Below, piece after piece: positions 48,430 through 57,082 of a stretch of 64,000 nt of DNA. The notes beneath the pieces are model-generated. The model was not told the origin of the DNA and did no database searches. It saw nothing but the letters and a program-made list of their open reading frames with translations. Location of the stretch: contig NZ_KQ948735.1 of NCBI RefSeq assembly GCF_001514195.1, forward strand, positions 125,172 to 189,171, given 5' to 3'. The first letter of the stretch is position 1. Each line of letters starts with the position of its first letter. Made by a program: the position numbers and the translations under genes. This DNA is from Streptomyces griseorubiginosus. GTDB lineage: Bacteria > Actinomycetota > Actinomycetes > Streptomycetales > Streptomycetaceae.

Positions 48430-49740
48430 TCAGGCCGATCCTGCCCCCTGCGAGGGGGTCGGGAACGGCACGACGGCCACTGTTACGTTGTCGTGGCCCC
48501 CGCCGTCCAGGGCGTGGCCGACCAGGACCCGGGCGCTGTGCAGCGGGCGCGCGGCGGCGTCGGCCGGTACGGCCTCCGCCATCTCCTCCGCCGCCTCCGC
48601 GTAGTTCCACAGACCGTCGGTGCACACCACCACCACACCAGGCCGGTCCGGCTTGAAGGAAGCGGTGTGCGGGTCGAGTTCGTAGGCGTCCGCGCCCAGC
48701 CACCCGGTGATCGCGTGGGCGCGCTCGTCGGCGTACGCCTCGGCCTCGTTCATCAGTCCCGCGGCGACCATCTGCGCGGCCCAGGAGTCGTCCTCGGTGA
48801 GCCGGGCCGGGGGTGAACTGCGGTCCGTGGGCACCCAGTAGACCCGGCTGTCGCCGACCCAGCCGACGACCAGCAGGCTCGGGGTGACGACCGAGGCGAC
48901 GATGGTGCACGCGGGGGCGTTCTGGTGCGGCTGGTGCTCGCGGGCCGTGGCGGGCTCGCCGGCCAGGGAGTTGACCGCGTGGGAGGCCGCGACGATCGCC
49001 TCGTGCAGGGCCTGCTGCGGGTGGGTGCCCTGGGGCAGGGCCGCCTGAAGGGCCTCGGCGGCGGCCCGGGAGGCGGCCAGGGAGGCGTCGTCGGGGCGGG
49101 TCGCCGAGGACACGCCGTCGCAGACGACCGCGAAGGTCGCGGGCGCTCCGTCGGGCAGCACCGCGGTGCCGAGGCTGAACGCGTCCTCGTTGCGGTGGTG
49201 GCGCAGGCCGCGGTCGCTCACGGCGGCGATCGGCCCGGTCTCCTGCTCCATGTGGTCGCGCTCACGGGGCTGGGCGTGCCCGCAGTTCTCGCAGTAGCCG
49301 TCGTCGTCGACGCGGCCGGCCCGGCACGCCACGCACACCTTGGTTCCTTCGGCAGGGGTGGCCGGTCCCGCGGCCACCCGCGGGTCCGGCGCCTGGAGGG
49401 GGTACTCGTCCGGCTCCGGCGCGCGGTCGAAGCGCACCCCGGTGACGGGGGAGACGGGCGATCCCACGACCGGACCCGACTGCGGGGGCGGCGCGGGCGG
49501 TCGGTGGTCGGCCGGGCCGGGGCCGTGCGGGCCGGCCGGCCGGTGGACCTCCGCCGCGGGGTGCGCGTCCGCGGTCCAGGCGGCGCCCGGCGGGACGCCG
49601 TTCATGGCGAGCGTCGGGCTGTCGTCCGGCCGTGCCGGCACGGCGGACAGGTCGTATCCGCACGCACCGCAGAAACGGTCACCCGACTCGAGGGGCTCCT
49701 CACAGCTCGGGCAGGCGGACAGCTGGGGCATCTGCGACAT
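48430..49740 (-). CDS. PP2C-family Ser/Thr phosphatase with zinc ribbons
   Basis: A 436-residue PPM/PP2C phosphatase. Two zinc-ribbon segments come first (CPSCEEPLESGDRFCGACGY; CVACRAGRVDDDGYCENCGH), then the catalytic domain. Metal-binding aspartates are in SDRGLRHHRNEDAF, VVCDGVSSATRPDDAS, VGWVGDSRVYW and VVVCTDGLWNYAE. It dephosphorylates phospho-Ser/Thr proteins and probably reverses PknG. The ATG at 49740 lies 3 nt after the kinase stop; a TTG at 49743 is an alternative. Sharing zinc ribbons with the kinase and FHA proteins suggests they assemble together. Confidence 0.92.
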   Translation of the reverse strand: MSQMPQLSACPSCEEPLESGDRFCGACGYDLSAVPARPDDSPTLAMNGVPPGAAWTADAHPAAEVHRPAGPHGPGPADHRPPAPPPQSGPVVGSPVSPVTGVRFDRAPEPDEYPLQAPDPRVAAGPATPAEGTKVCVACRAGRVDDDGYCENCGHAQPRERDHMEQETGPIAAVSDRGLRHHRNEDAFSLGTAVLPDGAPATFAVVCDGVSSATRPDDASLAASRAAAEALQAALPQGTHPQQALHEAIVAASHAVNSLAGEPATAREHQPHQNAPACTIVASVVTPSLLVVGWVGDSRVYWVPTDRSSPPARLTEDDSWAAQMVAAGLMNEAEAYADERAHAITGWLGADAYELDPHTASFKPDRPGVVVVCTDGLWNYAEAAEEMAEAVPADAAARPLHSARVLVGHALDGGGHDNVTVAVVPFPTPSQGAGSA

Positions 49741-49743
49741 CAA

Positions 49744-52359
49744 CTACACCCACGTCCGGGGGCGGTAACGGTTTGCTCGTTCCACCAGGTCGATCCTCTC
49801 CTCGCCGCCCCGCGCCAACCGGGCCAGCGTGCGGTACGAACGCTCCAGGCCGAAGCGCAGTCCTCGCTCGTCCAGTCCGCTGCCGAGCAGCGACCGTCCC
49901 CCGGCGGCGGGGGACCCGGGATCCTGGCCACCGGAGAGTATCCAGTCCAGGGCCGAGCCCAGCACCTCCGCGGACAACTGCTCGCGCCGCGCCGGATCCA
50001 GTCCGTACGCGTCCAGCGCCTCGACCTGCCCGGCGGCGGCGGTCAGGTCGTCCAGGAAGGGTACGTCCCCCGCGGTCGCGGTGCGGCCTCGCAGCCGTGC
50101 GCGGACGGCGGCGACCCGGGCGGCGGTGTAGTGGATGGAGGACTCGGGGACCGACTCCAGCGTCCGTACGGCGCTGCGGCGGTCCCCGGTCGCGAGCTGG
50201 ACGCGGGCCAGGCCGAACGCGGCGCTCACATAGCTGGGGTCGGTCGACCAGACCAGCCGGTAGTACTCGGCCGCGTTGTCGAGCTGGCCCAGCACCTCCG
50301 CGCACAGGCCGAGGGCGAGCTTGGGCGCGGGCTCGCCCGGGAAGGCGTCGTAGATCGCGTCGAAGGCCAGGGCCGCGGCCTCGTGGTCGCCGGTCACCAG
50401 GGCCGCGACGCCCCGGTACCAGACCACCCGCCAGTCGTCGGGCCGCTCGTCCTCCAGGTGCCGCAACGACTCGTCGGCGGTGTGCGCGTCGCCGTTCTCC
50501 AGCCAGGCCCGCACCTGCCGCAGCCGGGTCTCCGCGGACGGGGCCGGCGCGGCCGAGAGGGCGCCGAGGAGTTCGGCGGGCGCGGTCGTCATGAGCCCGG
50601 CGAGGAAACCGGCGTTGGGGTCGGTGGGGTCGACGTGGGGGACGGGCAGGGCCAGCGCGGCGGCGGGGGCGTCGACCGGCTTGACGAGCGCCTTGGGGGG
50701 CGGGCCGCCGGGACGCTCGGTGGCGGGGATGCCTGCGGTGCTTGCGGTGCCCCCGTTGCTCATGGAGCTTGCGGTGCTTGCGTTGCCCCCGTTGCTCGCG
50801 GTGTTCGTGGGAAGGGCAGGCCGTCCGGCGGCTGTTCTGCGACCCCAGCGGCTCTCCGGGGCCACCCGCGCCCCGAGCCGGGACACGTCCCCCTCCAGCC
50901 GCGGGCACAACTCCGTGTCCGTCACCCGCACTTCGGGACCGAAGAGGGTGGACAGGGAGGGCCTGGCCCGGCCGGTCTGGAGCGAGACGACCTCGCGCAG
51001 CACGCCCGTCAGCTGCTCCGCCATCTCCTGGGCCGAGGCGAAACGGCGGGCCGGGTCCGGGTCGGTGGCGCGGACCAGCAGCCGGTAGAAGGACTCGTAC
51101 TGGCGGAAGACCTCGATGTGGTCCGGGTCGGGCAGCGAGTCGACGAAGACGTTGGTGTAGCCCTGGAAGTCGAAGGTCAGCACCGCGAGGGTGCGGCCGA
51201 CGGTGTAGAGGTCGGAGGCGATGGACGGGCCGACCTCCGCCACCTCGGGGGCCTGGTAGCCGACCGTGCCGTAGATGGCCGACTCGTCGTCGTCCATCCG
51301 GCGCACCGCGCCCATGTCGATGAGCTTGAGCTGGTCCTCGGTCTGGATGGCGTTGTCGACCTTGAAGTCGCAGTACAGGAGGTTGCGGCTGTGCAGGTGG
51401 CCGAGCGCCTCCAGGGCCTCGATGCCGTACGCGCAGGCCTGCTCCACCGGCAGCGGGTCCCGCTTGCCGTCGGCCGAGCGGCGGCCGTTGGCGATCTCCT
51501 TGAGTGACTTGCCGCCGACGTACTCCATGACGATGTAGCCGTCGAGGGAGCCGGTGCGCTGGTCGAGGTGTTCGACGAAGTTGTAGATCCGCACGATGTT
51601 GGCGTGCTCGATCTCCGCGAGGAAGCGCCGCTCGGAGATCGCCGCCGCCATCGCGTCCTGGTCGCCGGTGTCCAGCAGGCCCTTGAGGACCACCCAGCGG
51701 TCGGACACCGCGCGGTCCACGGCGAGGTAGACCCAGCCGAGGCCGCCGTGCGCCAGGCAGCCCGCCACCTCGTACTGACCGTGCACGATGTCGCCGGACC
51801 GCAGCTTCGGCACGAAGGAGTACGGGTGGCCGCACTTGGTGCAGAAGCCCTCCGTGCGACCGGACCGCTCCCCGCGCGAACGGCCCACCGGTGCCCCGCA
51901 GTCGGAGCGCGAGCAGAACCGCTTGCGCTCGGGCACCTCCGGGTTCTCCAGGACCATCACACGGGGGTCGGGCCGCGGCACTCCGGGCACCTCGACCAGG
52001 CCCGCGCCGAGCCGGCCGCGCCCGGTCGAACCCGCCGACGAGCCGGAGCTGCGCACCGACACGGAACGGCCAGTGGACTTCCCCGACACCGAGCGCGACA
52101 GCCGTCCCGACACCGAGCGCCGGGACTTCGACGAGTGGGACGACGTACGCGAGGAACCGCGGCCGGTGGGGCGGGAACCGCCGCTGCTCCGGGAGTCCCT
52201 GCCCTCGCCCGTGCTGCCACTGGGCACCGAGCCGGCGCGGCCGCTCCCCGAGACCACCGGCGCGAGGCCGCAGGTGTCGCAGTACAGCTCCCCGCCGCCC
52301 ATGTCCTCGTAGGTGCCGTCGCAGCCGGGCCGCTGGCAGGGCTGCTGTTCCTGACTCAT
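49744..52359 (-). CDS. pknG: PknG-type serine/threonine protein kinase
   Basis: An 871-residue soluble kinase with PknG architecture. An N-terminal zinc ribbon (CQRPGCDGTYEDMGGGELYC) and a Ser/Arg-rich region come first. A rubredoxin-like module follows (FCSRSDCGAPVG, GFCTKCGHPYSF), then the kinase domain: GGLGWVYLAVDR, VVLKGLLDTG with the ATP lysine, LLYCDFKVDNAIQ in place of HRD, LIDMGAVRR as the DFG equivalent, and GYQAPE. The C-terminal 350 residues are TPR-like helices. Mycobacterial PknG controls 2-oxoglutarate dehydrogenase through an FHA protein in response to amino acids. The ATG at 52359 overlaps the upstream stop (ATGA). GlnX- and GlnH-like genes in the same operon confirm the assignment. 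Confidence 0.93.
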   Translation of the reverse strand: MSQEQQPCQRPGCDGTYEDMGGGELYCDTCGLAPVVSGSGRAGSVPSGSTGEGRDSRSSGGSRPTGRGSSRTSSHSSKSRRSVSGRLSRSVSGKSTGRSVSVRSSGSSAGSTGRGRLGAGLVEVPGVPRPDPRVMVLENPEVPERKRFCSRSDCGAPVGRSRGERSGRTEGFCTKCGHPYSFVPKLRSGDIVHGQYEVAGCLAHGGLGWVYLAVDRAVSDRWVVLKGLLDTGDQDAMAAAISERRFLAEIEHANIVRIYNFVEHLDQRTGSLDGYIVMEYVGGKSLKEIANGRRSADGKRDPLPVEQACAYGIEALEALGHLHSRNLLYCDFKVDNAIQTEDQLKLIDMGAVRRMDDDESAIYGTVGYQAPEVAEVGPSIASDLYTVGRTLAVLTFDFQGYTNVFVDSLPDPDHIEVFRQYESFYRLLVRATDPDPARRFASAQEMAEQLTGVLREVVSLQTGRARPSLSTLFGPEVRVTDTELCPRLEGDVSRLGARVAPESRWGRRTAAGRPALPTNTASNGGNASTASSMSNGGTASTAGIPATERPGGPPPKALVKPVDAPAAALALPVPHVDPTDPNAGFLAGLMTTAPAELLGALSAAPAPSAETRLRQVRAWLENGDAHTADESLRHLEDERPDDWRVVWYRGVAALVTGDHEAAALAFDAIYDAFPGEPAPKLALGLCAEVLGQLDNAAEYYRLVWSTDPSYVSAAFGLARVQLATGDRRSAVRTLESVPESSIHYTAARVAAVRARLRGRTATAGDVPFLDDLTAAAGQVEALDAYGLDPARREQLSAEVLGSALDWILSGGQDPGSPAAGGRSLLGSGLDERGLRFGLERSYRTLARLARGGEERIDLVERANRYRPRTWV

Positions 52360-53690
52360 GACGTCGACTCCCCCCTGCGGTCCTCGGGACCGCTCTGCTG
52401 CGGCACCCGCGGCGGGCTCAGCAGTTCCGCGGCCGCCTGCTGGTACCGCAGCACGGCCTGTTCGGCGACCCGCAGGTCGCAGGGCGCGCTCCACAGCATC
52501 CGCCGGGCCGCGTCGTAGCGCTCGATCAGGAACGGGTCCTCGGCCAGGCCGTGCCGGGCGACCTTCGCCTTGTAGGCGTCGAGCCGGCCGCGCAGCTCCG
52601 CACGGACCGCGAGCGGCGCGGTGACGGCCGTCAACGACTCGCGGGCGCGCAGCAGTTCGTCCTCCGCCTTCTGCTCCAGGGACTCCAGGAGCGGGGACAG
52701 GCGGTGCCACTGGGCGTGTCTGCGGTACTCGGCGGCGGTCGCCAACTGCTCCTGGAGCGCGGTCGGCGGTCCGCTGACCACCGGCACCTCGGTGGCGGCG
52801 ATCTTGGCGAGGACCTCCCCGCGCGCGGTACGCGCCTCGGCGAGCGTGCGGTCCGCGCGGGAGAGCACGTCCCGCAGCTTGACCAGCCGGGCCTCCGCGT
52901 CCTGCCGGACGGTGAGCACGGCGTCGATCTCCCGGCGCACCTCCTCCAGAGCGCGCGCCTCACGGTCGTACGCCGTGGTGTCCGGCCGGCCGCCGCCGGG
53001 CGCCGAACTGCCCTGGGCCCGCTGCCAGAAGGCGAGCGGGTCGGAGATCACCTGCTCGCGCAGCGAGGTCAGGGTGCGGGTGATGCGCTCCAGGTCGTCG
53101 CCGGCCGGGTGTTCGCCGGGGCGGACGCCGACGGAGTGCGCGAGCCTGCGGGTGCGCTGGAGTTCGGCGGACAGCAGGTCGATACGGGCGGGCAGCGCCG
53201 ACCACACCGCGTCCGCGGCGACGACCATGTCCAGGCTCGTGGCGTACAGCTCGTTCATCCGCTCCACGAGGGTGACGAGCGTGAACTGTTCGCTGAGCTT
53301 GCTCGAACTGCCCTGGAGGGTGGGCGCGTTGGCCGTGGCGGTGGCCGAGCCCGCGACCGTCACGCCCTCGCCGCGCAGCAGTTCGGTCAGCTCCACCAGG
53401 TCCTCACGGCTGGACCAGCGGCGGCGGGAGCGGATCTCTCGGGCCGCGCGCAGGACGTCCGTGTACGCGTCGAAGTACGCCCACAGCAGGGTGATCGAGG
53501 CGTCGGCGGACTCCCAGCGCTCCTTGGTCACGCCCGTGAGGGCGGCGCCTTCCAGGAGTCTGCGGCCCGCGTGGTCCTGGAGGGCGAGGAGCGAGGTCTC
53601 GATGGCCTCGTGCTCCGCGCCGAGCCGCGCCAGCGCACGGTCCACCTCGTCCCGGTCCATCACCGGCCCGGGGGGTCCCGTGACGCCCAT
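52356..53690 (-). CDS. Helical/coiled-coil protein in the pknG operon, function unknown
   Basis: A 444-residue, mostly alpha-helical protein without a known domain. Long charged helices are seen in DRDEVDRALARLGAEHEAIE, RALEEVRREIDAVLTVRQDA and SPLLESLEQKAEDELLRARE. There are no membrane segments or signal. The C-terminus is short and polar. The ATG at 53690 has AGAGGTG 5 nt upstream, and the stop overlaps the pknG start. Its fixed place between glnH and pknG suggests it links the sensor to the kinase or acts as a scaffold; that is inference. Confidence 0.78.
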   Translation of the reverse strand: MGVTGPPGPVMDRDEVDRALARLGAEHEAIETSLLALQDHAGRRLLEGAALTGVTKERWESADASITLLWAYFDAYTDVLRAAREIRSRRRWSSREDLVELTELLRGEGVTVAGSATATANAPTLQGSSSKLSEQFTLVTLVERMNELYATSLDMVVAADAVWSALPARIDLLSAELQRTRRLAHSVGVRPGEHPAGDDLERITRTLTSLREQVISDPLAFWQRAQGSSAPGGGRPDTTAYDREARALEEVRREIDAVLTVRQDAEARLVKLRDVLSRADRTLAEARTARGEVLAKIAATEVPVVSGPPTALQEQLATAAEYRRHAQWHRLSPLLESLEQKAEDELLRARESLTAVTAPLAVRAELRGRLDAYKAKVARHGLAEDPFLIERYDAARRMLWSAPCDLRVAEQAVLRYQQAAAELLSPPRVPQQSGPEDRRGESTS

Positions 53691-53748
53691 CGATCACCTC
53701 TCGCTGCTGTGAAGGAGTGCCCAGTGGTTGTTCGTCTTCGACCGTTCG

Positions 53749-54813
53749 TCAGCTCGTGCGCAAGTACTTCGGGGGCGGCGGTTGCGACTCCGCCGAGTCC
53801 TTGTCCAGTGTGGCGGACAGCCACCTGTCGTACGAGGCCTGCCAGCCGTCGGCGGTGTCCTTGCGGTAGTCCACCAGGATCTGGTTGACCCGCCTCACCA
53901 GATCGTCGGCGTCGCTCTTCATCGCCACGCCGTAGTACTCCGTGGTGAACGGCGTCTCGCCCTTCAGCTCGACCGTCGGGTCCTGCGCGGCCTGGCTGGC
54001 GCCCAGCGCACCGTCGGTGACCACGGCGTCGACCTCGCCGAGCTGGAGCCGGACGAGGCAGTCGAGCTGGTTGGGGACCTTCTTGATGTCCGTGGCCGCG
54101 ACGTACTTCTTCGTCTTCTCGTCGTCCTCCAGCTGGGAGAGGGCGGTCGAGCCCTGCGCCACGCAGACCTTCTTTCCGGCCAGGGTGCGGTCGTAGCCCG
54201 TGATGACCGAGGACTTGGGGGCGAGGACCTGCTGGCCGGTCTTGAAGTACGGCGCGGAGAACGCCACGTCGTCCAGGCGCTTGCAGTTGATCGTCATCGT
54301 GCGGACGACCATGTCGACCCAGCCCTTCTGTATCGCCGGGATGCGCTGGTTGGTGGGGATCGCCTTGAACAGCACGGCGTTCGGGTCGCCGAGGATGTCC
54401 TTCGCGATCCGGTGCACCAGGTCGATGTCGAAGCCCTCCAGGTCGGCGCCGGGGCCGCCGTTGGGGTTGCGGTAGCCCCAGCGGTAGCTGTTCTGGTCGA
54501 CTCCGACCCACAGCTTGCGCTGCGCGCCCTTGCGGGCCCTGATCCTCTCTATGGTCGAGCCGTCCTGACTCGACGGGGACAGCGTCTGGTACTCGGGGTG
54601 CGCCTTCTTCGCCGGGTCGTCGCACGCCTTGCCGGCCGCCGCCTGCTGGGCGTGGGCCAGCTCGGAGCCGCCGGTGCCGGGGCCGCCGTCGCCCTGGGAG
54701 CGGGCCAGCGGCAGCAGCAGGGCGAGGGCGAGCACCAGGGCGCACACGGCCGCCATCGCCCCGACACCGCCCCAGCCCTTGAGACCGGTCCGCACCCGTC
54801 CACGCATCCGCAT
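53749..54813 (-). CDS. glnH: GlnH-like amino-acid-binding protein
   Basis: A 354-residue solute-binding protein of the polar amino acid class. A hydrophobic segment (about 19-38, AMAAVCALVLALALLLPLA) anchors it; unlike mycobacterial GlnH I see no lipobox cysteine. The ligand-binding fold follows: KLWVGVDQNSYRWGYRNPNG, LEGFDIDLVHRIAKDILGDP, IPAIQKGWVDMVVRTMTIN, and KVCVAQGSTALSQLED. In mycobacteria GlnH binds aspartate/glutamate and signals through GlnX to PknG. The ATG at 54813 has AGAGGGGG 7 nt upstream. No permease or ATPase is adjacent, so sensing rather than transport is likely. Confidence 0.87.
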   Translation of the reverse strand: MRMRGRVRTGLKGWGGVGAMAAVCALVLALALLLPLARSQGDGGPGTGGSELAHAQQAAAGKACDDPAKKAHPEYQTLSPSSQDGSTIERIRARKGAQRKLWVGVDQNSYRWGYRNPNGGPGADLEGFDIDLVHRIAKDILGDPNAVLFKAIPTNQRIPAIQKGWVDMVVRTMTINCKRLDDVAFSAPYFKTGQQVLAPKSSVITGYDRTLAGKKVCVAQGSTALSQLEDDEKTKKYVAATDIKKVPNQLDCLVRLQLGEVDAVVTDGALGASQAAQDPTVELKGETPFTTEYYGVAMKSDADDLVRRVNQILVDYRKDTADGWQASYDRWLSATLDKDSAESQPPPPKYLRTS

Positions 54814-54827
54814 CGTCACGCCCCCTC

Positions 54828-56297
54828 TCACCGGTACTCCGACAGCCTGCGGCCGATGCCGAGGACCGCGCCGGCGGCGCCCAGCACGGCCAGGACGGCG
54901 GCCCCCGCGGCCAGCCCGGTCATGGCACCGAGGCCGTCACCTGCCGACCGCGTGAACTCCTTCTCCTCGTGCTTCAGGGCGAGGTCGAGGTTGTGGTCGA
55001 CGCTGTCGAAGCACTCGCGTGTCGCTCCCTTGTCACCTATGACCTGGGCCAGCGCCGCTTTGTAGTTGCCGTCGTTGTCCTCGTCGCGGGCGGTTCTGTG
55101 GCGCTGCTTCCACACCACCATGTTGCCCTCGGCCTCGGTGACCGGCTTCCTTCCGACGGTGTCGTCGGCCAGCTTCGACGCCGCGGCGAGACCCTTGCCG
55201 AGAGCGTCCATGTTCTGGTTGAAGGCCCAGTCGTAGGCGTCGTAGGTGGTCTCCTTGCCCTGGGCGTCCGTCACGACCTTCGTCTCCGCGCCGCGGGCCA
55301 CCAGCGTGAGGTTCTCGTTGCCGCGTGCCTTCAGGGAGGCGATCCGGGCGTCGTGCAGCACGTTGAGCGAGCGCACGCCGTGGTCGTAGGAGGCGTTCAG
55401 GCCCGCGCGCGCGAAGCTGTGGCCGACGACCAGCCACAGCAGGACCACCGTGGCCGTCGCGGTGGCGGCGACCAGGCCGTGGTTGAGGACCCGGTTGGTG
55501 CGCCGGTAGTTGCGGTGCTGGGCCCAGGCGAGGCCGGCGAGCGCGAGGACGCCGAGGCCGATCGCGGCCCACGGGTAGGGCGTGGCGTCGGCGTAGTCGG
55601 CGCGCAGCCGCTGGTTCTCGCTGGTGTAGAGGTTCTGCGCCTTCGGCAGCATCTGCTGCTGCATCTTCTCGTTGGCGTAGCGCAGATAGGCGCCGCCGAC
55701 CGGGAAGCCCTGGCGGTTGTAGACACGGGCCTGCTCGACCAGCCCCTTGTACTCCGGCAGCAGGGTGTTGAGCTCGGCCACGGTCTTCGCGGCGGGGGAG
55801 CCCGGGTCGGAGTTCGAGGCCGCCTCGACCAGACCCGCCGCGGCTTTGTTGATGTCCTTCTCGTACCGGTCGCGGGAGGCGGCCGACTCCTGGCCGCCGC
55901 TGAGGAAGCCGCTGGAGGCCGTGGTGTTGGCGTCGGCCAGGTACAGGTAGATGTCGGCGGCGGCGCTGCTGAGCGGCTGGCTCTTGTGCAGCACGTCGTC
56001 CGCGGCCACGGCCCGGTCGTTGGTCTGCCAGGCGGTCACCGCGCCGAAGAGGACGACGAGCAGGGCGAGTCCGGCGCCGATGATCCGCAGCCGGCCCGGT
56101 TCGGTGGTGGCGGCCGCGCGCAGCTGGTCGAAGCCCTCCGCGAAGGCCGTACGGCGGCGCACGGGCACCTCGGCCGCCGGAACGGGCGGTGGCGGTGGCA
56201 CGACGGGTGACGGCCCGGCCGGCTGCGGTGGCACGGACGGAATCGTGGGCACCCCGGAACCCGGTGGTGCCGTACTGCTCTTCGGCGGGTGTGTCAC
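54828..56297 (-). CDS. glnX: GlnX-like membrane sensor protein
   Basis: A 489-residue membrane protein that opens the operon. A Pro-rich cytoplasmic N-terminus (about 1-50) leads to a first helix (IIGAGLALLVVLFGAVTAW). A long extracytoplasmic helical domain follows, then two adjacent helices near residues 245-315 (AIGLGVLALAGLAWA; ATATATVVLLWLVVGHSFA), a second helical extracytoplasmic domain and a last helix at the C-terminus (TGLAAGAAVLAVLGAAGAVL). This four-helix layout matches mycobacterial GlnX, which relays the GlnH ligand signal to PknG. The start is GTG at 56297 with GGGAGG 7 nt upstream. Confidence rests on context plus topology. Confidence 0.82.
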   Translation of the reverse strand: MTHPPKSSTAPPGSGVPTIPSVPPQPAGPSPVVPPPPPVPAAEVPVRRRTAFAEGFDQLRAAATTEPGRLRIIGAGLALLVVLFGAVTAWQTNDRAVAADDVLHKSQPLSSAAADIYLYLADANTTASSGFLSGGQESAASRDRYEKDINKAAAGLVEAASNSDPGSPAAKTVAELNTLLPEYKGLVEQARVYNRQGFPVGGAYLRYANEKMQQQMLPKAQNLYTSENQRLRADYADATPYPWAAIGLGVLALAGLAWAQHRNYRRTNRVLNHGLVAATATATVVLLWLVVGHSFARAGLNASYDHGVRSLNVLHDARIASLKARGNENLTLVARGAETKVVTDAQGKETTYDAYDWAFNQNMDALGKGLAAASKLADDTVGRKPVTEAEGNMVVWKQRHRTARDEDNDGNYKAALAQVIGDKGATRECFDSVDHNLDLALKHEEKEFTRSAGDGLGAMTGLAAGAAVLAVLGAAGAVLGIGRRLSEYR

Positions 56298-56478
56298 TGT
56301 TTGACCTCCCCCATGGTCATCCGTCGCCGCAAGTATCGCTGCCGGGACCGACATCCGCACCGGGCTTCACTCGATCTTGATCGGATCGCAGTGGATCGCC
56401 CGCCCGGTCACGCCCCCCGCACCACCCCTTGCCCATGAATACGCCGCCGGAATCGGTTCGGTTCCCCCTGGGGGCGCG

Positions 56479-56484
56479 TAGGGT
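56479..56484 (+). promoter_or_regulatory. -10 element for a leaderless kinase gene
   Basis: TAGGGT fits TANNNT and lies 7 nt before the GTG at 56492, the spacing of a leaderless mRNA. TTCGGT at 56457-56462 is a weak -35 at 16 bp. Confidence 0.45.
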
Positions 56485-56491
56485 CGCCGTC

Positions 56492-57082
56492 GTGCGCGGG
56501 GTACGAGTGGTGTTGATCGGCGGAACGTCGAATACCGGTAAGTCCACGGTCGCCGGGGCGGTCGCCGAGCGGCTCGGTTTCGAGCACCGGTCGACGGATC
56601 TGCTGGCCAGACATCCCGGGCGGCCCTGGCGCACGCCGGAGCGGGAGGTGCCGCCCCATGTGGCGGAGCACTACGCGACGCTGTCCGTCGACGAGTTGAC
56701 CGACTCGGTCCTCGCCCACTACGCCCGCCTGTGGCCGCGTATCGAGGAGCTGATCGCCGAGCACGCGGCCGGTCCCGGCCTGGTGCTCGAGGGCTCCGCG
56801 CTCTGGCCGGAGCGGGTCGCTGCCCTGGATGCCCCGCATGCCACCGCCGTGTGGCTCACCGCCGACGAGGCCGTCGTACGCGCCCGGATCCGTGCGGGCG
56901 GGCGCTACGACGAGGCGTCGGGACAGGAAAGGTTCCTGATGGACAAGTTCCTGGCCCGGAGCGTGCGTTACCAGTCGCTGATGGTGGACGTCGTCGAGCG
57001 GCTGGGCCTGCCCCGCGTCGACGTCGGGACGGACCGGTCCGTCTCCGAGGTCGCCGACGCGGTGCTCGCTCAGGCCTCGTAG
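56492..57082 (+). CDS. Small P-loop nucleoside/metabolite kinase-like protein
   Basis: A 196-residue P-loop protein of the adenylate-kinase-like group. Walker A is in VVLIGGTSNTGKSTVAGAVA. A likely lid or substrate region is LLARHPGRPWRTPEREVPPH, and LVLEGSALWPERVAALD has the Walker B-like acidic residue. RARIRAGGRYDEASGQERFL resembles an arginine-rich lid. The substrate is unknown; the fold overlaps with 2-phosphoglycerate kinase-like and AAA_18 families. I start at GTG 56492 because of the -10 spacing; an ATG at 56435 would add 19 residues. Its 3' end overlaps csnK by 13 nt on the opposite strand. Confidence 0.72.
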   Translation: MRGVRVVLIGGTSNTGKSTVAGAVAERLGFEHRSTDLLARHPGRPWRTPEREVPPHVAEHYATLSVDELTDSVLAHYARLWPRIEELIAEHAAGPGLVLEGSALWPERVAALDAPHATAVWLTADEAVVRARIRAGGRYDEASGQERFLMDKFLARSVRYQSLMVDVVERLGLPRVDVGTDRSVSEVADAVLAQAS

